DNA of 40,911 bases. Source: Sphaerisporangium melleum (lineage in GTDB: Bacteria; Actinomycetota; Actinomycetes; Streptosporangiales; Streptosporangiaceae). The notes below the pieces were generated by a model that saw only the letters and a list, made by a program, of their open reading frames with translations, did not search any database and was not told the origin of the DNA. Location of the stretch: NCBI RefSeq assembly GCF_014646695.1, contig NZ_BMNT01000057.1:1-40911 (forward strand). Direction: 5' to 3'. Both the position numbers and the translations under genes were made by a program. This document shows, in pieces, positions 26,499-33,358 of the stretch (the stretch's first letter is position 1; every line of letters starts with the position of its first letter).

Positions 26499-28016
26499 GT
26501 GACGGTACGGCGGGTGATGGGCATCGAGACCGAGTACGGGATCTCCGTACCCGGGCAGCCTGGTGCGAACGCGATGGTCACCTCCTCACAGGTGGTCAAC
26601 GCCTACCTCGCGGCCTCGGCCGCGCGGGCGCGCCGGGCCAGATGGGACTTCGAGGAGGAGAATCCACTTCGCGACGCCCGCGGCTTCGACCTGGCTCGCG
26701 AGATCGCGGACCCCACCCAGCTCACCGATGAGGATCTTGGGCTGGCCAACGTCATCCTGACCAACGGGGCACGGCTCTACGTCGACCACGCCCACCCCGA
26801 GTACTCCACTCCCGAGTGCACCAACCCCCGCGCGGCGGTCATCTGGGACAAGGCCGGCGAGCGCGTGATGCAGGACGCCGCGGTGCGCGCCTCGGCGATG
26901 CCGGGGAACGCTCCGATCCAGCTGTACAAGAACAACACCGACAACAAGGGCGCCTCCTACGGCTGCCACGAGAACTACCTGATGCGGCGGGCCACGCCGT
27001 TCGCCGACATCGTCCGCCACCTGACGCCGTTCTTCGTCTCCCGGCAGGTCGTCTGCGGCGCGGGGCGGGTCGGCATCGGGCAGGACTCCCGCGGCGAGGG
27101 CTTCCAGATCAGCCAGCGGGCCGACTTCTTCGAGGTCGAGGTCGGCCTGGAGACCACGCTGAAGCGGCCGATCATCAACACCCGGGACGAGCCGCACGCC
27201 GACCCGGAGAAGTACCGCCGCCTGCACGTCATCATCGGCGACGCCAACATGTCGGAGATCTCCACCTACCTGAAGCTGGGGTCCACGGCGCTGGTGCTGG
27301 CGATGATCGAGGACGGCTTCCTCACCGGCGACCTGTCGGTCGAGAGCCCGGTGGCGGCGCTGCGGGCCGTCTCCCACGACCCCACCTGCCGGCACGAGGT
27401 CACCCTGCGCGACGGGCGCAAGATGACCGCCGTCCAGCTCCAGATGGAATACCTGGAGCAGGCCCGCAAGTACGTCGAGGACCGCTTCGGCTCGGCCGTG
27501 GACGACATGACCAAGGACGTGCTCAACCGCTGGGAGTCGGTGCTCACCCGTCTCGCCGAGGACCCCATGCAGCTGTCCAGGGAGCTCGACTGGGTGGCCA
27601 AGCTGGAGCTGCTGGAGGGCTACCGCTCCCGCGACGGCCTGGCCTGGTCGCATCCCCGGCTCCAGCTCGTCGACCTGCAGTACTCCGACATCCGGCCCGA
27701 CCGCGGACTGTACAACCGCCTGGTGGCCCGCGACCGCATGCAGCGCCTGGTCACCGAGGACGACGTCCAGCGCGCCATCGAGCTGCCGCCGAACGACACC
27801 CGGGCCTACTTCCGCGGCCGGTGCCTGCGGCAGTACAGCGAGTCGGTGGCCGCCGCCTCGTGGGATTCGGTGATCTTCGACATTCCCGGCCGCGAGTCGC
27901 TGCAGCGGGTGCCGACCCTCGAGCCCTTGCGTGGCACCAAGGCCCACGTGGGCGAGCTGCTCGACCGCTGCCGCACCGCCGCCGACCTGGTCAACGCGCT
28001 CACCGGCGAGCGCTGA
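26499..28016 (+). CDS. dop: Depupylase/deamidase of Pup
   Basis: 505 residues, the normal Dop length. Signature elements: MGIETEYG with the metal-binding glutamate at position 10, the Dop-specific loop region after the first strand (about 36-80), [15 protein letters not shown] with the catalytic Asp96, [19 protein letters not shown], and [12 protein letters not shown] followed by [14 protein letters not shown]. It deamidates the C-terminal Gln of Pup to Glu and also cleaves Pup from targets, using a bound nucleotide cofactor. Pup here ends in Gln, so this step is needed. Start GTG with a weak GAGAG upstream. The neighbour downstream is a convergent kinase rather than pup. Confidence 0.97.
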   Translation: MTVRRVMGIETEYGISVPGQPGANAMVTSSQVVNAYLAASAARARRARWDFEEENPLRDARGFDLAREIADPTQLTDEDLGLANVILTNGARLYVDHAHPEYSTPECTNPRAAVIWDKAGERVMQDAAVRASAMPGNAPIQLYKNNTDNKGASYGCHENYLMRRATPFADIVRHLTPFFVSRQVVCGAGRVGIGQDSRGEGFQISQRADFFEVEVGLETTLKRPIINTRDEPHADPEKYRRLHVIIGDANMSEISTYLKLGSTALVLAMIEDGFLTGDLSVESPVAALRAVSHDPTCRHEVTLRDGRKMTAVQLQMEYLEQARKYVEDRFGSAVDDMTKDVLNRWESVLTRLAEDPMQLSRELDWVAKLELLEGYRSRDGLAWSHPRLQLVDLQYSDIRPDRGLYNRLVARDRMQRLVTEDDVQRAIELPPNDTRAYFRGRCLRQYSESVAAASWDSVIFDIPGRESLQRVPTLEPLRGTKAHVGELLDRCRTAADLVNALTGER

Positions 28017-28023
28017 CGCCTTT

Positions 28024-28050
28024 CCCCCGCCCGGCCCCGCCGGGCGGGGG
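28024..28050. terminator. Hairpin between convergent dop and kinase genes
   Basis: Perfect 11-bp stem, 28024-28034 with 28040-28050 (arm CCCCCGCCCGG), loop CCCCG, starting eight bases after the dop stop. Three T precede it, and no T-run follows on either strand. It is placed to serve as a two-way terminator. Confidence 0.6.
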
Positions 28051-28082
28051 CACGCCGCCCCGCCGGTCTTCGGGCCGGTAGC

Positions 28083-28103
28083 GATCTACATCGTAAAGGC
28101 GCC
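28083..28103 (+). repeat. 21-bp direct repeat, copy 1
   Basis: GATCTACAT-C-GTAAAGGCGCC overlaps the last codons of the kinase gene (encoding PGAFTM and the stop on the minus strand). Copy 2 at 36104-36124, in the same orientation, differs only at one base (T for C). The sequence is AT-rich for this genome, so the match is unlikely to be compositional. Confidence 0.6.
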
Positions 28104-28967
28104 GGGCGGGAAGATCCCGCTGCCGGTCAGCCGCATCGGCGGCACCGCGATGCCCTCCTTGCGGAGCAGCTCTGACAGCAGCACCGCGGCCTGGTCGCTG
28201 GTGAGCCGCTCGGCGGGGTCGGGCTCCAGCAGCCCCTGCAGCAGTGTGCGCAGCGCGCCGGCGCGGCGCGGCGGGCGGTGCTGCTCGGGCGGCCGGGCCG
28301 ACAGCAGGTCGCCGCCGTCGCTCGCCGGCGGCCTGCCCTCGACCGAGAAGTACAGCGTGGCGCCGAACGACCACATGTCGGCGGCCTGGGTCGCCGGGTG
28401 GCCGCGCAGCCGCTCGGGGGCGATGTAGCCGGGGGAGCCGACGACCGGCATGGTGGTGGTGTGCGAGCTCTCGTCCTGGAGCACCGCGATGCCGAAGTCG
28501 CTGAGCACCACCCGCTCGCCGGTCAGCAGAACGTTCCCGGGCTTGATGTCGCGGTGCAGCACTCCGGCCGCGTGGGCGTGCCGCAGGCCGCTGAGCAGGT
28601 GGAACCCGATCCAGGCGGTCCAGTGCACCGGCAGCCGGCCGAGGTGCCAGGCCGTGGCCTGCAGGGTCAGCGCCTCCACCAGCTCCATGACGATCCAGAG
28701 CCGGCCGTCCTCCTCCAGCAGGTCGTGCACGGTGACGATGGCGGGGTGACTGAGCCGGGCGGCCGACCGCGCCTCGCGCAGCGCGTGCCGCCGCGCCGTG
28801 TGCACGTCGAACCGGTCGCCGTGCTGGGCCGGGCGCAGCTCCTTGATCGCCACGTCCCGGGCCAGTCGCCGGTCGTGGGCACGCCAGACGATCCCCATGC
28901 CACCTTGGCCCAGCGGCGAGATCAGCCGATAACGATCTCCGAGCAGCTGTGCGCGGTCCGCTTTCAT
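28086..28967 (-). CDS. Soluble Ser/Thr protein kinase (Hanks type)
   Basis: 293 residues, kinase domain only, with no membrane segment or sensor domain. GQGGMG P-loop at 20-25, VAIK with Lys42, helix-C Glu65, catalytic HRDIKPGN (Asp140, Asn145), DFG at 157-159 and GSPGYIAPERL, all intact, so it should be active. The activation segment SSHTTTMPVVG offers Thr residues for autophosphorylation. Bacterial kinases of this type normally continue into a linker and membrane helix; this one stops soon after the fold with GIFPPGAFTM. It lies between dop and pup, convergent to dop. The FHA protein at 17035 could be a partner, but no direct link is shown. Confidence 0.93.
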   Translation of the reverse strand: MKADRAQLLGDRYRLISPLGQGGMGIVWRAHDRRLARDVAIKELRPAQHGDRFDVHTARRHALREARSAARLSHPAIVTVHDLLEEDGRLWIVMELVEALTLQATAWHLGRLPVHWTAWIGFHLLSGLRHAHAAGVLHRDIKPGNVLLTGERVVLSDFGIAVLQDESSHTTTMPVVGSPGYIAPERLRGHPATQAADMWSFGATLYFSVEGRPPASDGGDLLSARPPEQHRPPRRAGALRTLLQGLLEPDPAERLTSDQAAVLLSELLRKEGIAVPPMRLTGSGIFPPGAFTM

Positions 28968-29080
28968 GTCACCCGTTCATATCCGGCATCGTCCAAGCCC
29001 CCACGGCCGCTCCTGCTGGAGCGGGATGCCTATGGGCGGATCTTCACAAGAATGCCATATGAGCGGGCGGCCGATCGGTT

Positions 29081-29485
29081 TTATAGCAGCCCGGCACCGA
29101 GGATGACGGCGCCGGCGGACAGGCACAGCCCGCCGGCCGCGGTCAGCCAGATGAGCCGGCCCGGCCGCGTGTCGCCCGGCCGCAGGACCGACAGAAAGAA
29201 CCCCAGGGGCATCAGGATCGGGGCGGCGGCGAACAGCACGCGGACCAGCGTCCTGAGCCCGCCGGACAGGTCGCTCTGGTCCACGTAGAGCAGGGCGACC
29301 AGGGCCAGCATCACGAGCACGCCCGCGTGGGCGTGCCCCGCCCGCCACAGGCCGCGCCGCACGGGGTTGTCGAGGTATCCGGGGATGCGCCGGCCGATGA
29401 GGCCGAGCAGGGAGGCGCCGCCGAACGCGATCGTCGGAACGGTGATGAAGATCACCCCTGCGGTGGTGAGCGAAGCCGGGGACAT
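29081..29485 (-). CDS. Four-helix membrane protein with GHAHAG motif (function unknown)
   Basis: 134 residues from ATG 29485, which has GGTGGAGG five bases upstream; an earlier in-frame start at 29521 would run through the operator and is unlikely. Four hydrophobic segments (about 6-28, 50-69, 78-98, 108-132). The second begins WRAGHAHAGVLVMLALV, with two histidines in the membrane that might bind a metal or haem. I do not recognise a named family. It sits between the kinase and pup on the opposite strand and its promoter carries the triple half-site operator at 29500-29532. Confidence 0.75.
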   Translation of the reverse strand: MSPASLTTAGVIFITVPTIAFGGASLLGLIGRRIPGYLDNPVRRGLWRAGHAHAGVLVMLALVALLYVDQSDLSGGLRTLVRVLFAAAPILMPLGFFLSVLRPGDTRPGRLIWLTAAGGLCLSAGAVILGAGLL

Positions 29486-29499
29486 GGAACCTCCACCTG

Positions 29500-29532
29500 A
29501 TTGGATAGTGATCCTATCCAATCATTGGATAG
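29500..29532. promoter_or_regulatory. Triple half-site operator upstream of the membrane-protein gene
   Basis: Three perfect 9-bp half-sites: ATTGGATAG (29500-29508), N5, CTATCCAAT (29514-29522), one base, ATTGGATAG (29524-29532). Neighbouring half-sites form two overlapping palindromes. It lies 15 bp before the membrane-protein start and overlaps the far end of the pup upstream region. The pattern is that of a dimeric repressor such as MarR or TetR. No such regulator gene is adjacent; the MarR at 30763 has different operators. Confidence 0.75.
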
Positions 29533-29547
29533 CAATGCTGTCTAGTG

Positions 29548-29569
29548 AAATCGGTGGTTCATCCGATTT
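29548..29569. promoter_or_regulatory. Inverted repeat in the pup upstream region
   Basis: AAATCGG (29548-29554), eight bases, CCGATTT (29563-29569). Either a second operator in the 227-nt region between the membrane-protein gene and pup or a small hairpin. The pup promoter itself is uncertain; TATGAA at 29677-29682 is a weak -10 candidate. Confidence 0.35.
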
Positions 29570-29712
29570 GTCGTGGCTTGCGGCGGGGAGGCTGTCTGAC
29601 GGGACGAGTCCCCCTCCTGGCGTCCGGCGTAGATCACAGGACGATCCGCGCGAAATGTCGTCCGGTTCGGGGAAGATATGAAACAGATGCGTCCCCCAAG
29701 CGGAGGTACCAC

Positions 29713-29922
29713 ATGGCGACGAAGGACACCGGCGGCCAGAAGCAGACCGGCCGGCAGGAGACCGAGGTCGAAGAGACCGAGGCGCAGGCGTCTCCGGACG
29801 TCCAGGAGCGTCAGGAAAAGCTCACTGACGACGTCGACGCGATCCTCGACGAGATCGACGAGGTTCTGGAGGAGAACGCCGAGGAGTTCGTCCGCAGCTA
29901 CGTGCAGAAGGGCGGCCAGTAG
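29713..29922 (+). CDS. pup: Prokaryotic ubiquitin-like protein Pup
   Basis: 69 residues, Glu/Asp-rich and unstructured in the first half, with the C-terminal ARC-binding helix VDAILDEIDEVLEENAEEFV and the ending YVQKGGQ. The C-terminal Gln must be deamidated by Dop before PafA can attach it. The N terminus MATKDTGGQKQTGRQE is typical. GGAGG stands eight bases before the ATG. In most actinomycetes pup directly follows dop and overlaps or abuts prcB; here it is 1.7 kb from dop and 1.5 kb from prcB, alone between genes on the opposite strand, so it must have its own promoter. Confidence 0.97.
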   Translation: MATKDTGGQKQTGRQETEVEETEAQASPDVQERQEKLTDDVDAILDEIDEVLEENAEEFVRSYVQKGGQ

Positions 29923-30250
29923 AGCCGGCCGATCCGATCCCGCCCGCCGGGCCACGGGCAGGGTGCCTTCCGGCCCGGGTGCGGCGAGCATCCGCCCGTC
30001 CTCGGAGACCAGGCGCGACGAGCGCGCCGGTGACCCGGGGGCGGTGAGCACCACCCCGCCTCACCCAGAGGCGATGAGCGCGGTTCCGCACCACCCGGAG
30101 AGGCGCACGCGAGCCCCCGGAGGGCGTTCGGGCACCATGAGCCCCGCCCCCCGGGGGGCGGACCCGGCCCTGCCATGACCCCTCCGCGTCCACCTGCCGG
30201 CACCCATGGCCCCGCAGCCCTCCGAGGCGGTTCCTTCCCTGCCGCAGGCG
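29923..30250. other. Non-coding stretch between convergent pup and SDR genes
   Basis: 328 nt without a gene. It has a perfect palindrome CCGCCCCCC-GGGGGGCGG at 30144-30161, which could act as a terminator for both sides. The remainder is GC-rich with no other structure that I can support. Confidence 0.4.
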
Positions 30251-30676
30251 TCACCAGGCACTGGCGCCACCGTCGACGGCGTAGTTCGCGCCCGTGATGT
30301 ACGACGCCCGGTCCGAGGCGAGGAACGCCGCCAGCTCGACGACCTCCTCGGGACGGGCGAAGCGCTTGAGCAGGGTCTTGGCGGTTATCGCGTCCCGGGC
30401 CGCCTGATCGTCGCCGAGGTCCCGGTCGCTGGCCGGGGTCAGGACGGGGCCGGGACTGATGGCCACCGCGCGGATCCCATGGGGGGCGCCTTCGAGCGCG
30501 AACTGCCGGGTCATGCCGATGACGCCGGCGTTCGCCGCGGTGTGCCCGACCATCGGCGGGACCCCGCCGGCGATCATGCCGGCCATGGAGGCGACGTTGA
30601 TGATGACGCCGCCACCGCGCCGGACCAGGTGGGGCCAGGCGAAGATGAGCACGACCTTTCCGTCGAGCGTTCCCAT
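30251..30676 (-). CDS. Truncated, catalytically dead SDR (probable pseudogene or non-enzymatic remnant)
   Basis: 141 residues against about 250 for the family. The start MGTLDGKVVLI is the normal first strand, but it jumps straight to FAWPHLVRRGGGVIINVASM: the TGxxxGxG cofactor loop, the NNAG motif and about 100-110 residues between are missing without breaking the frame. The catalytic Tyr-x-x-x-Lys reads His-x-x-x-Asn (VGHTAANAGVIGMTRQFA), both explicable by single-base changes. The rest (ISPGPVLTP, RFARPEEVVELAAFL, YITGANYAVDGGASAW) is well kept. A good AGGAGG precedes the ATG and twin MarR operators control it, so it may still be expressed. Confidence 0.8.
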   Translation of the reverse strand: MGTLDGKVVLIFAWPHLVRRGGGVIINVASMAGMIAGGVPPMVGHTAANAGVIGMTRQFALEGAPHGIRAVAISPGPVLTPASDRDLGDDQAARDAITAKTLLKRFARPEEVVELAAFLASDRASYITGANYAVDGGASAW

Positions 30677-30703
30677 GGAGGCCTCCTGTGCCGATCAGAT
30701 TGC

Positions 30704-30749
30704 TTGCTTCGTCAAGCAATTAGTTCATAGTACTTGCTTCGCGAAGCAC
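30704..30749. promoter_or_regulatory. Twin MarR operators in the SDR/MarR divergent promoter
   Basis: Site 1 TTGCTTCGTCAAGCAA (30704-30719), nested in a wider ATTGCTTG-N6-CAAGCAAT repeat, and site 2 TTGCTTCGCGAAGCAC (30734-30749). The two 16-mers match at 13 positions and their starts are exactly 30 bp apart, about three helical turns, so two dimers would bind the same face. Site 2 fills the spacer just before the MarR -10 element. Confidence 0.75.
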
Positions 30750-30750
30750 G

Positions 30751-30756
30751 TAAAAT
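30751..30756 (+). promoter_or_regulatory. -10 element TAAAAT of leaderless marR-family gene
   Basis: TAAAAT directly follows operator site 2 and ends six bases before the ATG at 30763. No ribosome site is present, so translation is probably leaderless and the regulator represses itself. Confidence 0.6.
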
Positions 30757-30762
30757 CGCGGC

Positions 30763-31221
30763 ATGACCACGGCCCGGCCGCCACGGCCGCTCACCCCCGA
30801 CGAGGAGACGCTGGTTCGGGCGCTGACCCGCCTGATGTACGCGCTGCCCCGTGCCATCGACGCCGACATGGTGCGCGAACAGCGGCTGCCGCTCGTCGAG
30901 TACATAACTCTGATGCGGCTGTCGGAGGCGCCGCGCCGGCGGATGCGGATGGGAGACCTCGCGGTCGCCTGCGAGCTGTCGCTGAGCGGGATGACCCGCA
31001 TCGTGACCCGGCTGGAAGGGCAGGGCATGGTCGAACGGGTCAGGTGCGACGACGACGCCCGCGGTTGGAACGCGGTCCTCACCGACGCCGGCCTCGCCCG
31101 CCTGGAGAATGCGTGGCCGGTCAACCTGGCCAGCGTGCGGCGGCACTTCCTGGACCACCTCGAAGGCATCGACGTCGCCCGGCTCGCCCGTGCGGTCCAG
31201 CGCGTCGCGGGCGACGGCTGA
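30763..31221 (+). CDS. MarR-family transcriptional regulator
   Basis: 152 residues, the usual length. The winged HTH (about 45-110) has LVEYITLMRLSEAPRRRMRM, GDLAVACELSLSGMTRIVTRL and GQGMVERVRCDDDARGW followed by VLTDAGLARL (wing). The N-terminal and C-terminal helices form the dimer. It is divergent from the SDR gene, the usual arrangement in which a MarR protein represses an oxidoreductase that removes its ligand. Here the enzyme is broken. The pair separates pup from prcB. Confidence 0.93.
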   Translation: MTTARPPRPLTPDEETLVRALTRLMYALPRAIDADMVREQRLPLVEYITLMRLSEAPRRRMRMGDLAVACELSLSGMTRIVTRLEGQGMVERVRCDDDARGWNAVLTDAGLARLENAWPVNLASVRRHFLDHLEGIDVARLARAVQRVAGDG

Positions 31222-31285
31222 GGCGCGCGGCCCCCTGCCCGGTCTGGATGTGTAAAGCGGCTTTTCGCGAAAGATGGGGCTGGAT

Positions 31286-31304
31286 GGGCGAATGTGGTTC
31301 GCCC
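31286..31304 (+). terminator. Hairpin after the MarR-family gene
   Basis: GGGCGAA (31286-31292), loop TGTGG, TTCGCCC (31298-31304): a perfect 7-bp stem 65 nt after the stop and upstream of the prcB promoter. No T-run. It may shield prcB from read-through. Confidence 0.4.
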
Positions 31305-31345
31305 TGAGCTGATCGTGGGAAGTGCAACCACCACAGCACCAGCAG

Positions 31346-31351
31346 TAGGGT
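31346..31351 (+). promoter_or_regulatory. -10 element TAGGGT of prcBA
   Basis: AGTAGGGTC shares GTAGGGTC with the arc promoter. The start of transcription would be near 31358, about 31 nt before the prcB GTG. The -35 position (around 31323-31328) is poor. Confidence 0.4.
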
Positions 31352-31388
31352 CGGCCTAGGAGTACGTAAGTCCTTGGGAGGGAGTCGC

Positions 31389-32225
31389 GTGGCAGCACAG
31401 CGGGGCTGGATGAACAACCTGTTCCTGGACACGGGATCCACATCGTTCACCGAGTTCGTCGGGTCCTACGCTCCGGGGCTCCTCCCGGGGAGATTCGAGT
31501 CCCTGGCGGCCTCCGTCGGCGACCAGATCCCGCACGCGACGACGATCGTCGCCGCGACTTTCGCGGGCGGCGTGGTCATGGCGGGAGACCGGCGGGCGAC
31601 GTCGGGCAACTACATCTCCCAGAAGGACATGGAGAAGGTCTTCCGCACCGACGACTACTCCTGCATGGGCATCGCCGGGACGGCGAGCACCGGCATCGAG
31701 CTGGCCCGTCTGTACGTGGTGGAGCTCGAGCACTACGAGAAGCGCGAAGGCCGCATGCTCTCGGTCGAGGGCAAGGCCAACCGGCTCGGCACGATGATCC
31801 GCGGCAACCTGCCGCTGGCGATGCAGGGCATGGTGGTGGTGCCGCTGTTCGCCGCCTACGACGTGGACACCGGCAGGGGGCGCATCTTCTCCTACGACGT
31901 CGGCGGCGGCCCGTACGAGCAGACCAACTACGCCTCCATCGGCTCGGGCTCGCTGTTCGCCCGAGGGGCGCTGAAGAAGCTCTACCGTGCGGGCGCCTCG
32001 GCCGAGGACACCGTGCTGACCCTGGTCCAGTCGCTCTACGACGCCGCGGACGACGACTCGGCGACCGGCGGTCCCGACGTCACCCGCAAGATCTGGCCGC
32101 TGGTGACGGTGATCGACGAGGACGGCTACCGTCGTCTGTCCGACGAGGAGGTCGAGGGGTACGTCCGCCAGGTGCTCGACCGCCGCCTGGCCGACCCCGA
32201 CGGGCCCACCGCCCCGCTGCGCTAG
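31389..32225 (+). CDS. prcB: 20S proteasome beta subunit
   Basis: 278 residues. A 50-residue propeptide with [20 protein letters not shown] precedes the autoprocessing site [13 protein letters not shown], leaving Thr51 as the catalytic nucleophile; the active-site Asp (DRRATSG) and the Lys in the QKDMEKVF strand are present. [12 protein letters not shown] and [19 protein letters not shown] are also standard. GTG 31389 is preceded by GGGAGGGAG; the TTG at 31374 lies upstream of that site. It forms the beta rings of the 28-subunit core with PrcA. It has its own promoter here because pup lies far away. Confidence 0.97.
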   Translation: MAAQRGWMNNLFLDTGSTSFTEFVGSYAPGLLPGRFESLAASVGDQIPHATTIVAATFAGGVVMAGDRRATSGNYISQKDMEKVFRTDDYSCMGIAGTASTGIELARLYVVELEHYEKREGRMLSVEGKANRLGTMIRGNLPLAMQGMVVVPLFAAYDVDTGRGRIFSYDVGGGPYEQTNYASIGSGSLFARGALKKLYRAGASAEDTVLTLVQSLYDAADDDSATGGPDVTRKIWPLVTVIDEDGYRRLSDEEVEGYVRQVLDRRLADPDGPTAPLR

Positions 32226-32258
32226 CCACCAGTCACGGCCACGAGAGGATCACCACCG

Positions 32259-33044
32259 GTGTCCATGCCCTTTGGATATGTGTCCCCCGAACAGGAGATG
32301 CGGGACAAGGCCGATTTCGCGCGGAAGGGCATCGCGCGCGGCCGCAGCGTCGTGGTGCTGCAGTACGAGAACGGCATTCTGTTCGTTGCCCCGAACGCCT
32401 CCCGGGCGCTGCACAAGATCAGCGAGATCTACGACCGCATCGGCTTCGCCGCCGTCGGCAAGTACAACGAGTTCGAGGCACTGCGCCTCGGCGGCATCCG
32501 CTACGCCGACATCAACGGCTACACCTATGACCGCAGCGACGTCACCGCGCGGGGCCTGGCCAACCTGTACGCCCAGTCGCTCGGCATGGTGTTCACCGAG
32601 TCGCGCAAGCCGTACGAGGTCGAGCTGGTGGTCGCCGAGATCGGCGACGCCCCCGAGGACGACCAGATCTACCGCCTGACCTTCGACGGCTCGGTCACCG
32701 ACGAGCACGGCTTCGTCGTGATGGGCGGTGTCGCCGACACCGTGGCCGGCCGGCTGAAGGACCGCTTCCGCCAGGGCATGCCGCTGCCGGAGGCCCTGGA
32801 CGCCGGCCTGGCGGCCCTCACCGAGCCGGGTGGCGAACGCCCGCCGGTGTCCCAGCTCGAGGTCGCGGTCCTCGACCGCACCCGCGAGCACCGCAAGTTC
32901 CAGCGCCTGACCGGCGCCCGGCTCGAACGGCTCATCACCGAGGGCACCGCCGGCGGTCCGCCGGCCGAGCCCGGTGAGCCCGAGGCCGGCGGCGGGCCGG
33001 CGACCGCCCCCGAGGGGGAGATCGACACCGGCTCCGGCGGCTGA
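32259..33044 (+). CDS. prcA: 20S proteasome alpha subunit
   Basis: 261 residues, slightly long because of a Pro/Gly/Glu-rich tail from about 226. The N-terminal helix region MPFGYVSPEQEMRDKADFAR gates the pore. The proteasome alpha fold follows, with GRSVVVLQYENGILFVAPN, ISEIYDRIGFAAVGKYNEFE and GGIRYADINGYTYDR. Unlike PrcB it has no propeptide or catalytic Thr. It starts 33 nt after prcB with GAGAGGATC upstream; GTG 32259 or ATG 32265 are both possible starts. It ends the prcBA unit, which is followed by a very strong hairpin. Confidence 0.97.
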   Translation: MSMPFGYVSPEQEMRDKADFARKGIARGRSVVVLQYENGILFVAPNASRALHKISEIYDRIGFAAVGKYNEFEALRLGGIRYADINGYTYDRSDVTARGLANLYAQSLGMVFTESRKPYEVELVVAEIGDAPEDDQIYRLTFDGSVTDEHGFVVMGGVADTVAGRLKDRFRQGMPLPEALDAGLAALTEPGGERPPVSQLEVAVLDRTREHRKFQRLTGARLERLITEGTAGGPPAEPGEPEAGGGPATAPEGEIDTGSGG

Positions 33045-33358
33045 GCCGCAGGGAGCCGCCCTCCCCGCGAGGTTCGACCCCGTTGAGCCGTCGCGCCGAA
33101 CCCGCCGGTTCGGCGCGGCGGCTCAACCGTTCATGACGTCCTCCGGCACTCTGGCGCGTCTCCGCCGCACTCCCCGTGCCGGGTGCCGCAGGCCGCGGCG
33201 AAGGCCGGCGGGCCCACCCTGATGATCATCACTCGGGATGGGCGGATCGCGAAGGTCGTAGGGATCTACACCCCCTAGACGGCACGCTGGAAGCTCCTGG
33301 ACCCGAAACCCGGCGAAGATCTCTCCCCTCCGGGGCCTGGGGGACATAGTGTGATGTG
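33045..33358 (+). promoter_or_regulatory. prcA-pafA intergenic region and pafA -10
   Basis: 314 nt. After the hairpin comes a perfect palindrome TGATGATCATCA (33220-33231), a TAGGG-N9-CCCTA repeat near 33256-33274, and TAGTGT at 33347-33352, a TANNNT element ending six bases before the pafA ATG, so pafA looks leaderless. In mycobacteria pafA is further from prcA too, but the combination of terminator, palindrome and leaderless start is clear here. Confidence 0.45.
33082..33127. terminator. Very strong hairpin after prcA
   Basis: A 21-bp stem, 33082-33102 with 33107-33127, broken only by one G-U pair at the tenth position, around a CGCC tetraloop. It begins 38 nt after the prcA stop. No T-run follows, as is common for GC-rich actinomycete terminators. 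It should separate prcBA from pafA transcription. Confidence 0.8.
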
